Assembly (NCBI RefSeq): GCF_014649915.1 | Contig: NZ_BMTY01000001.1 | Span: 216,644 to 280,643 of the forward strand | Direction of reading: 5' to 3' | Source: Streptomyces toxytricini | GTDB taxonomy: Bacteria; Actinomycetota; Actinomycetes; Streptomycetales; Streptomycetaceae | DNA length: 64,000 nt | In this document: positions 57,583 through 64,000 of the stretch, piece by piece | Layout: each line of letters starts with the position of its first letter | How positions within the stretch are numbered: position 1 is the stretch's first letter | Position numbers and translations under genes: made by a program | The notes under the pieces: model-generated | Database searches by the model: none | The model's input: only the letters and a program-made list of their open reading frames with translations | Told to the model about the DNA's origin: nothing

Positions 57583-59628
57583 GTGCCGACCACCGTATCG
57601 CTGCCGGACGACTGGCCCGCACACCCGGACCGGTCGCTCTCGCTCAACCGCATGGGCAGCTTCGACTGGGACCTGTCCACCGGCCTGATGCACCTGGACA
57701 CGGCCGCCCTCGACGTGTTCGACACCGCCGCGGAGGAGTACGACGGCCGGCCCGAGTCGCTCGCCGCCCGCGTGCCCGAGGGGGAGTCCTCCCGCCTCTT
57801 CGACCTCGTCTCCCACGCCCTCAAAGGCGACGAGGACAGCTACGGTGCCTACTTCCGGATCCGCTGCCGCGACGGCCGGCTGCGCTGGACCCACACGCAG
57901 GGCCGCCTCATGCGCGATCCCGACGGCCGCCCCCAGCGGATCATCGGCATCGTCCGCGACGCCACCGAGGAGCTCAGCCATTCGGCCGAACGCCTCGGCC
58001 TCGACGAGGAGCGCCGCCGCCAGACCTCGGTGGTCGAGAGCACCACCGCGGCCCTGGCCCACGCCCGGACCGTCAAGGACGTCATCGACGTCATCGGCGA
58101 CGCCCACGGGCTGGAGCGGCTCGGCTCGATGGGCATGGTCATGGGCCTGGTCGAGGCGGGCCGCATCCACCTCGTCGCCGAGGGCCCGTCGGGCAGCTTC
58201 GTCCCCGGCACCCGCTACACCCGCATCGACGAGAACTACCCGATGAGCGAGGTGGTCCGCTCGCTCCAGCCGCGCTTCCTCGACTCCGCGGAGGAGTTCG
58301 CCGAGGGCTACCCCGGCCTCTGGGCGAAGATCTCGTCCATGGACATCTCGGCGGCCGCGTACCTGCCGCTGATCGCCCAGGCCCGCCCGATCGGCGCGAT
58401 CGGCCTGCTCTACCAGGACAAGGACGGCTTCACCCAGGACGAGCGGAACCTCCTCGTAGCCCTGGGCAGCAGCATCGCGCAGAGCCTCCAGCGGGCCATG
58501 CTGCTGGAGCAGGAGCACGACCTCGCCGAAGGCCTCCAGCAGGCCATGCTGCCGCGCCGCATCCCCACCGTCCCCGGCGGCGACATCGCCGTCCGCTACC
58601 GGTCCGCGCGTATGGGCCAGGACATCGGCGGCGACTGGTACGACGTGATCCCGCTGCCCGGCGGCCGCGTCGGGGCCGTCATCGGGGACGTCCAGGGCCA
58701 CGACACGCACGCGGCCGCCGTCATGGGCCAGCTGCGGATCGTGCTGCGCGCGTACGCCGCCGAGGGCCACTCGCCGGGCACCGTCATGGCCCGGGCGTCG
58801 GTGTTCCTGCACGAACTGGACACCGACCGCTTCGCCACCTGCACCTACGTCGAGGCCGACCTGTCGACCGGCGTCCTGCAGATCGTCCGCGCCGGGCACA
58901 TCGACCCGCTGCTGCGCACCCGCGACGGCGACTGCCGCCGGCTGGACGTGGAGGGCGGGATGCCGCTCGGCCTCTCGGCGGAGTTCGGCCGGCTGGAGTA
59001 CCCGGTGACAACGGTCGAGCTCGACCCCGGCGAAACGATCCTGCTGTGCACGGACGGCCTCGTCGAGCACCCCGGAGCGGACCTCGACGACGGGGTGCGG
59101 ATGCTGTCCGGGCTGGTCCGCGGCGGCCCGGAGGACCTCCAGCGGCTCGCGGACCGGCTGTGCGAGGTGATAGACGAGCGCGGCGGCGACGACGACATGG
59201 CGCTGCTCCTGCTGCGCCGCCGCGTGGAGGAGGCACCGCAGGGCGGCGGCCGGCTGCAACAGCACGTCGCCCCGAACGACCCCGAGGGCCTGGTGTCGGC
59301 CCGCCACATGATCGGCGCGGCGGTGCGCGCCTGGGGCGCGCGGGAGCGCTCCGACGAGATCGAACTCGTGGCAGACGAGCTGATCGTCAACGCCCTGATG
59401 CACACGGACGGCCCGGCGATCGTCACCCTGCGGATCCTGAGCGGGCCGGGCCGCCGGCTCCGGGTCGAGGTGGAGGACCGCTCCAGCGCCCTGCCGCGCC
59501 GGCGGGAGGCGGGCGAGGCGGGGGTCTCCGGGCGGGGGCTGATGCTGGTGGACCGGTTGGCGGACGTCTGGGGGGTGGAGGCGCGGGGCAGCGGCAAGTG
59601 CGTCTGGTGCGAGTTCCTGCTGACCTGA
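57583..59628 (+). CDS. PAS-GAF-SpoIIE phosphatase with C-terminal HATPase
   Basis: 681 residues. PAS (LSLNRMGSFDWDLSTGLMHLD), GAF (~150-320), SpoIIE phosphatase (GQDIGGDWYDVIPL, VIGDVQGHD, LLCTDGLVEHPG) and an RsbW-type ATPase (ELVADELIVNALMHTDGPAIV, GRGLMLVDRLADVWG). Phosphatase and kinase activities of a partner switch are thus in one chain. Expected to act on anti-sigma antagonists. GTG 57583 was chosen; an in-frame GTG at 57565 is possible. Confidence 0.9.
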   Translation: MPTTVSLPDDWPAHPDRSLSLNRMGSFDWDLSTGLMHLDTAALDVFDTAAEEYDGRPESLAARVPEGESSRLFDLVSHALKGDEDSYGAYFRIRCRDGRLRWTHTQGRLMRDPDGRPQRIIGIVRDATEELSHSAERLGLDEERRRQTSVVESTTAALAHARTVKDVIDVIGDAHGLERLGSMGMVMGLVEAGRIHLVAEGPSGSFVPGTRYTRIDENYPMSEVVRSLQPRFLDSAEEFAEGYPGLWAKISSMDISAAAYLPLIAQARPIGAIGLLYQDKDGFTQDERNLLVALGSSIAQSLQRAMLLEQEHDLAEGLQQAMLPRRIPTVPGGDIAVRYRSARMGQDIGGDWYDVIPLPGGRVGAVIGDVQGHDTHAAAVMGQLRIVLRAYAAEGHSPGTVMARASVFLHELDTDRFATCTYVEADLSTGVLQIVRAGHIDPLLRTRDGDCRRLDVEGGMPLGLSAEFGRLEYPVTTVELDPGETILLCTDGLVEHPGADLDDGVRMLSGLVRGGPEDLQRLADRLCEVIDERGGDDDMALLLLRRRVEEAPQGGGRLQQHVAPNDPEGLVSARHMIGAAVRAWGARERSDEIELVADELIVNALMHTDGPAIVTLRILSGPGRRLRVEVEDRSSALPRRREAGEAGVSGRGLMLVDRLADVWGVEARGSGKCVWCEFLLT

Positions 59629-59709
59629 GCCCGCCCGCACCCGCTCGCGCCGCCCGCTCCCGGGCCGTGTCCGGTCGCGCATCGGCGGCCGGATGGGCAG
59701 GCTGGGGGC

Positions 59710-60570
59710 ATGCCCGAGCTGCCGGAGGTCGAGGCCCTCAGGGAGTTCCTCGACGAGCACCTGACCGGGAGGGTCGTCGAACGCGTCCTCCCGCTCGCCG
59801 TGAGCGTGCTGAAGACGTACGACCCGCCGCTGTCCGCCCTGGAGGGGCAGGAAGCGGGGCCCACCGCCCGGTACGGCAAGTTCCTCGCCCTGCGGATCGG
59901 GGAACTCCACCTGGTCACCCACCTGGCCCGGGCCGGCTGGCTCCGCTGGCAGGACGCCCTTCCCGACCGGCCGCCGCGCCCCGGCAAGGGGCCGCTCGCC
60001 CTGCGCGTCGCCCTCGAAGGCGGCGGCGGCTTCGACCTGACGGAGGCGGGCACCCAGAAGCGCCTCGCCGTGTACGTGGTCCGGGACCCGGCGGAGGTGC
60101 CCGGCATCGCCCGGCTGGGGCCGGACCCGCTGGCAGAGGGCTTCGACCGGGACGCGTTCGCCGCGCTGCTGGCGGGGGAGCGGCGGCAGATCAAGGGGGT
60201 GCTGCGCGACCAGGGCGTCCTCGCCGGCATCGGCAACGCCTACAGCGACGAGATCCTGCACGCTGCCAAGGTGTCCCCGTTCAAGCTGGCCTCCGCCTTC
60301 GACGAGGAGCAGACCACCCGGCTGTACGAGGCCGTCCGGGACACCCTGCGCGAGGCCGTCGACCGGGCCCACGGCGTCGCCGCCGGCCGGTTGAAGGCCG
60401 AGAAGAAGAGCGGCCTGCGGGTCCACGGCCGCGAGGGCGAGCCGTGCCCGGTGTGCGGCGACACCGTCCGGTCGGTGTCGTTCGCCGACTCCTCCCTCCA
60501 GTACTGCCCCACCTGCCAGACCGGCGGCAAGCCGCTCGCCGACCGCAGGCTCTCCCGCCTGCTCAAATGA
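59710..60570 (+). CDS. Fpg/Nei-family DNA glycosylase
   Basis: 286 residues. N-terminal PELPEVEALR supplies the catalytic Pro and Glu after Met removal; the mid part has QIKGVLRDQGVLAGIGNAYSDEIL and the end has zinc finger CPVCGDTVRSVSF...YCPTC. It removes oxidised bases. Whether it is MutM or an actinobacterial Nei-like enzyme cannot be decided here. Confidence 0.92.
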   Translation: MPELPEVEALREFLDEHLTGRVVERVLPLAVSVLKTYDPPLSALEGQEAGPTARYGKFLALRIGELHLVTHLARAGWLRWQDALPDRPPRPGKGPLALRVALEGGGGFDLTEAGTQKRLAVYVVRDPAEVPGIARLGPDPLAEGFDRDAFAALLAGERRQIKGVLRDQGVLAGIGNAYSDEILHAAKVSPFKLASAFDEEQTTRLYEAVRDTLREAVDRAHGVAAGRLKAEKKSGLRVHGREGEPCPVCGDTVRSVSFADSSLQYCPTCQTGGKPLADRRLSRLLK

Positions 60571-60609
60571 CCTCCGCCCGGGCCCCGCCGCTGCGTAGAC
60601 TCCCGCACC

Positions 60610-61029
60610 ATGCAGGACCCCCCGCCGCAGCCGCACCGGCCGGCGGCGGCGCCCCGGCGGGAGACCGTGACGGGCGTGCCGCGCGCCGCCCGCCGCCGTG
60701 CCCCCGCGTACACCCCGGCCCGTTCGGAGATCTGCGAGCAGACCAGCCTCGGCACGACGTACGTCCGCGCCCTCATGCGCAGCCAACTGCGCGCCGGGCT
60801 CGGGGCGGTGGCTGCGCTGGCGCTGGCGGTGGGGGTGCTTCCGCTGCTGTTCGCGCTGCCCGGGAGGGTGCCGGGTCCGCTGGTGTGGGCGGTCCTCGGG
60901 GTGGCCGCCTATCCCGTGCTGTGGCTGATCGCCCGCTGGTACGTCGCCCGGGCGGAGCGCAACGAGGCCGACTTCGCCGGCCTGGTGCTGGACCCGGCCG
61001 ACCCCCCGCCGGCGCGGCGGCGCCCGTAG
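60610..61029 (+). CDS. Small membrane protein, solute-symporter-associated type
   Basis: 139 residues: basic N-terminus, EQTSLGTTYVRALMRSQLRAGL, two helices, then WYVARAERNEADF. Such proteins usually precede an acetate/solute:sodium symporter gene (family recollection). No symporter is present here. Confidence 0.65.
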   Translation: MQDPPPQPHRPAAAPRRETVTGVPRAARRRAPAYTPARSEICEQTSLGTTYVRALMRSQLRAGLGAVAALALAVGVLPLLFALPGRVPGPLVWAVLGVAAYPVLWLIARWYVARAERNEADFAGLVLDPADPPPARRRP

Positions 61030-61063
61030 CGGGCTGCGGGCGGGCTGCGGGCTCGCGTGCCGG

Positions 61064-61579
61064 TCAGAAGAGGTGCATGGCCAAGTTGCCCAGAGGGAGA
61101 CCGAGTTGCCAGGCGGGCGTCCACACGCGGGCGTTCTCGTCCAGGCCCTGGCAGGGGTCGGGCCCGCCCGGCCGGGCGGCGTCGATGTTGGTGGCGAAGA
61201 GCTCCGTCCGGTCCAGCCAGCGCCAGGCGGCGCGGGCGAGTTCGAGGTCGGGGTCCTCGCCGCGGCCGCTCTCGCGGGCCTCCTCGCCCAGTGCGAGGAA
61301 GCGGGTGTGGACCCAGTCGCGCCAGGGGTGCCCGTACGCCGTCAGCGACATCCACTCGTCGAGCTGGGAGACCACGCGGATCCCGGAGAGCTCGCCGGCT
61401 GCGTCGGAGAGGTAGATGGTCAGGGCGAGCGTGTCGCGGCCGGCGCGGAACTCCAGGGTCCCGGCCGGGATCAGCCGTCCGGTGCGCAGCAGTTCGTCGG
61501 CGATGTACTCGGCGTACAGCCACGCCATGGGCACCGCGAGCCCGCCGTCACTGGTGCCGTTCGTACCCTCGGGCTGCAC
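61064..61579 (-). CDS. Hypothetical soluble protein
   Basis: 171 residues, with MAWLYAEYIADELLRTGRLIPAGTLEFRAGRDTLALTIYLSDAAGELSGIRVV. No signal peptide, membrane helix or recognised domain. GTG with GAGAAGG upstream. It lies downstream of the ECF sigma gene (182-bp gap) on the same strand. Confidence 0.65.
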   Translation of the reverse strand: MQPEGTNGTSDGGLAVPMAWLYAEYIADELLRTGRLIPAGTLEFRAGRDTLALTIYLSDAAGELSGIRVVSQLDEWMSLTAYGHPWRDWVHTRFLALGEEARESGRGEDPDLELARAAWRWLDRTELFATNIDAARPGGPDPCQGLDENARVWTPAWQLGLPLGNLAMHLF

Positions 61580-61761
61580 CGTTCCACCTTCTCCCGCGTG
61601 TCGAGCTTGCCGTCCGTGGGTACCGAGCCTTCCCTTCCCGGCTTGCGCCGTGGGGGATGTTTACTCAACTTGAACGGTCTGCGGCCTGTTTCCGCGCACT
61701 TCCTGTCCGATCCGCGTGCATTCGGATCGTTTCCCCGTGCGCCGGGCGGGCCGCGGTGCGC

Positions 61762-62301
61762 TCAGGCCCCGAGCCCGTACCCGTATCCCTGGAGCCCCTT
61801 GCGGAGGGCCCGCAGGGCGTAGTGGGTGCGGGACTTGACCGTTCCGGCGGGGATCCCCAGCTCGGCGGCGGCCTCGGCCACCGACCGGTCGCGGAAGTAC
61901 ACCTCCAGCAGCACCTCCCGGTGCTCCGGCCCCAGCGAGCCGACGGCGCGCCGCACGTCGATGGCCGTCACGGACCCCGCCACCCCGTCCTCGGGAGCGG
62001 GCGCCTGCTCCAGTGCGTCCGCGTCGACCTCCTGCGGCCGCGAGAGGCGGGCCCGGCGGGCGTCGATCGCAAGGCGCCGCGCGACGGTGAAGAGCCAGGG
62101 CCGCATGGACGCGTGGCCGCTCGCCAGGGCCTCAGGGTGCTGCCAGGCGCGGACGAGCGTCTCCTGGACGAGGTCCTCGGCGCGCTGGGCGTCCCCGGAG
62201 GTGAGCCCGAGCAGGAGGCCGAACAGGGCCCGGCCGTGCTCGCGCTGGAGCTCGGCCAGCGCCTCGGGGGCCGTGCGTGCGAGGGTGGGGGAGAGGGGCA
62301 C
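61762..62301 (-). CDS. ECF-family RNA polymerase sigma factor
   Basis: 179 residues. Region 2: LFGLLLGLTSGDAQRAEDLVQETLVRAWQHPEAL; region 4: AVGSLGPEHREVLLEVYFRDRSVAEAAAELGIPAGTVKSRTHYALRALRKGL. The GTG at 62301 has AAGGAGG at 5 nt, better than upstream GTGs. No anti-sigma gene is seen next to it. Confidence 0.9.
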   Translation of the reverse strand: MPLSPTLARTAPEALAELQREHGRALFGLLLGLTSGDAQRAEDLVQETLVRAWQHPEALASGHASMRPWLFTVARRLAIDARRARLSRPQEVDADALEQAPAPEDGVAGSVTAIDVRRAVGSLGPEHREVLLEVYFRDRSVAEAAAELGIPAGTVKSRTHYALRALRKGLQGYGYGLGA

Positions 62302-62600
62302 GAGGGCCTCCTTCCTGGGGCCGTCCGGGTCCGACGCACCCACCCTCACCTGCGCCGGGCGCCCCGTGAACCGTCCCGCCGCGGTCTTGCGCCCAAGCGC
62401 CCGGGACGCCCGGTGGGCGGCCGCCCGGGCCGGTGAGCGGTCGCCGAACGGTCGAACGGTTGCGGTGAACGGCCGCCGTGCGGGTGTGGCCGGTATGCGG
62501 CCGCGGTGCGGCCGGCCGGCTCCTTTCGACGCGCAGCGCCTCCCCCCATGGATTAAAAGGTGATCAGATAGTCGTACTAATTGGAGAGAGAGTGGCGCCC

Positions 62601-63800
62601 ATGACCCAGCGCACCCGCAAGGCCCTCGCGCTCCTGTCCGCCGCCCTGCTGTCGGCCGCCACCGCGGCCGCCTGCTCGGCCGGACGCACCCCGCCCGCCC
62701 GCCTCGGCGACGCGCACCCCCCGCCCTCCCGCGCCGCCGGCCCGGACGCGGCCGCCGCCCGCGGCTTCACGCTCGTCGCGAGCGGCGACGTCCTGCCCCA
62801 CGACTCCGTCATCAAGCAGGCCGCGGCCGACGCCGACGGGGCCGGCCACGACTTCCGGCCGATGTTCTCGCACGTCAAGCCGCTCGTCTCCGCAGCCGAC
62901 CTCGCGCTATGCCACATGGAGACCGTCTACGGCCCCGACGGCGGCCCCTTCACCGGCTACCCCGCCTTCCAGTCCCCGCCCGAGGTCGCCGACGGCCTGA
63001 AGGACGCCGGGTACGACGGCTGCTCGACCGCCTCGAACCACACCCTCGACGCCGGAGCCGAAGGCGTGGCGCGCACCCTCGACCGCTTCGACCGGGTCGG
63101 CCTGCGCCACGCAGGATCGGCGCGCACGGCCGCCGAGGCGGCCGCCCCGACCCTCTACACCGCGGGCTCCGCCAAGGTCGCCCACCTCGCCTACACCTAC
63201 GACACCAACGGGTACCCGATGCCCGAGGGCCGGCCGTGGGCCGTCAACCTCATGGAGAAGGACAAGATCGTCGCGGACGCGCGGGCCGCCCGGAAGGCCG
63301 GAGCCGACGTCGTCCTGGTCAGCCTGCACTGGGGCACCGAGTGGCAGACCGCGCCGGACGAGCGGCAGCTCACCCTGGGCCGGGAGCTGACCGCCTCCCA
63401 GACCGGCGGCCGCCCCGACATCGACCTGATCCTCGGCACGCACGCCCACGTCCCGCAGGCCTACGAGAAGGTCAACGGCACCTGGATCGTCTACGGCATG
63501 GGCGACCAGGTGGCCGGCGAGATGTTCAACCACTCCGGCGACCGCGACCTGCGAGGCAACTACGGCTCCCTCGCCCGCTTCACCTTCGCCCCGCCGGCCG
63601 CGGCGGGCGGGCGCTGGCAGGTCGCCAAGGCCGAGTTCGTCCCCCAGATGATGGACCTCTCCGCCGGGAAGGTCGTCAACCTGCCGGCCGCCCTCGCCGA
63701 GGACCCCGACGACGCCGGCTACCGCCGCGCCCGCGACACCGTCACCGAGGCGGTCCTCGGCCGCGGCGCCACCGCACAGGGCCTCACCATGGGCCGCTGA
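62601..63800 (+). CDS. CapA-family (PGA-synthesis-like) lipoprotein phosphoesterase
   Basis: 399 residues, lipoprotein signal ending AAACSAG. LVASGDVLPHDSVIKQA, STASNHTLDAG, VSLHWGTEWQTAPDERQ and ILGTHAHVPQAYE match CapA/PgsA metallophosphoesterase-like proteins. Likely cell-wall or polymer related. A/T-rich DNA at 62555-62584 should hold the promoter. GTG 62592 is also in frame. Confidence 0.87.
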   Translation: MTQRTRKALALLSAALLSAATAAACSAGRTPPARLGDAHPPPSRAAGPDAAAARGFTLVASGDVLPHDSVIKQAAADADGAGHDFRPMFSHVKPLVSAADLALCHMETVYGPDGGPFTGYPAFQSPPEVADGLKDAGYDGCSTASNHTLDAGAEGVARTLDRFDRVGLRHAGSARTAAEAAAPTLYTAGSAKVAHLAYTYDTNGYPMPEGRPWAVNLMEKDKIVADARAARKAGADVVLVSLHWGTEWQTAPDERQLTLGRELTASQTGGRPDIDLILGTHAHVPQAYEKVNGTWIVYGMGDQVAGEMFNHSGDRDLRGNYGSLARFTFAPPAAAGGRWQVAKAEFVPQMMDLSAGKVVNLPAALAEDPDDAGYRRARDTVTEAVLGRGATAQGLTMGR

Positions 63801-63905
63801 CCGGTCCGCCCCCGGGCCGGACGGGCGCGCTCCCCGCCCGTCACCCTCCCGGGGGACGCGCCGCTCGCCGCGCGGACCGCGGCCGGGCTCCCTAGAGTGC
63901 GAACC

Positions 63906-64000
63906 ATGAGTGCCACGACGGAGCAGACCCGGGGGACCCGGAACCGCTTCCTGAACCGGGTGCCCGACGGGTCCGCCGCGTTCTTCGGCGCCCTCGGCCT
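63906..64000 (+). CDS. Start of a gene cut by the window edge, possibly LysX/LPG-synthase-like
   Basis: 32 residues: a polar start then NRFLNRVPDGSAAFFGALGL, which resembles the first segment of actinobacterial lysyl-tRNA synthetase/lysylphosphatidylglycerol synthase fusions. Too short for certainty. Confidence 0.4.
   Translation, partial: MSATTEQTRGTRNRFLNRVPDGSAAFFGALG

Noticed and set aside
56950..60786. A 1278-codon open frame on the minus strand
   Set aside because: Opposite real PAS/SpoIIE and Fpg genes; composition shows a shadow frame.

Overview
The window is about 73% G+C, with strong third-position G/C bias, GTG starts, SCO6880/6881-type conjugation genes, SpoIIE/PAS/GAF phosphatases, PucR-type regulators and DUF1996, DUF4142, DUF6126 and DUF6777 proteins. 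All of this points to a Streptomyces or close relative chromosome. No rRNA, tRNA or CRISPR array was recognised.

Layout. 1-5.5 kb: the 3' end of a GH38 alpha-mannosidase, a FadH-type 2,4-dienoyl-CoA reductase, a hotdog thioesterase and an MFS exporter. 5.5-12.3 kb: a secreted tripeptidyl aminopeptidase, a PAS/GAF/PP2C phosphatase with a Pro-Thr-Gly repeat tail, and DUF4142 and DUF1996 exported proteins. 12.4-19.5 kb: a possible trans-membrane redox module (sigma factor, PucR-like regulator, cytochrome-b-like membrane protein, NuoF-ferredoxin fusion, a lipoprotein with four YxFxxD motifs, a second lipoprotein). 19.5-22.9 kb: small housekeeping genes and a decayed GH15-type gene. 22.9-30.9 kb: a cation-homeostasis island with two paralogous CPA2 antiporters, a KhtT-like subunit, a two-component system, a double TrkA-N membrane protein and a PucR-type regulator.

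31.7-44.9 kb is an integrated element of about 13.25 kb inserted after codon 10 of panD. A tyrosine integrase lies at the left end and a putative excisionase at the right. Between them are a remnant conjugation module broken by an IS5-family transposase, a DNA methylase, a predicted nuclease and a Gabija-like pair (OLD-type ATPase/TOPRIM nuclease plus UvrD-like helicase). A 15-bp core repeat sits at both ends. The right end carries its own panD leader hairpin, ribosome binding site and first ten codons, so panD is rebuilt with an element-derived 5' end while the native 5' end is stranded 13 kb away.

44.9-64 kb: panD, gnd, an Rpf-like/LysM/M23 wall hydrolase, a broken DMT transporter gene, a large atypical SDR, an unassigned 57-residue peptide, an epimerase-like reductase, an LMF1-like membrane protein, a YndJ/DUF1990 operon behind paired palindromes, a DUF6777 lipoprotein, a second SpoIIE-type phosphatase, an Fpg/Nei glycosylase, an ECF sigma factor, a CapA-like lipoprotein and the start of a further gene at the window edge.

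All assignments come from reading translations and DNA by eye. No database search, alignment or structure prediction was run.
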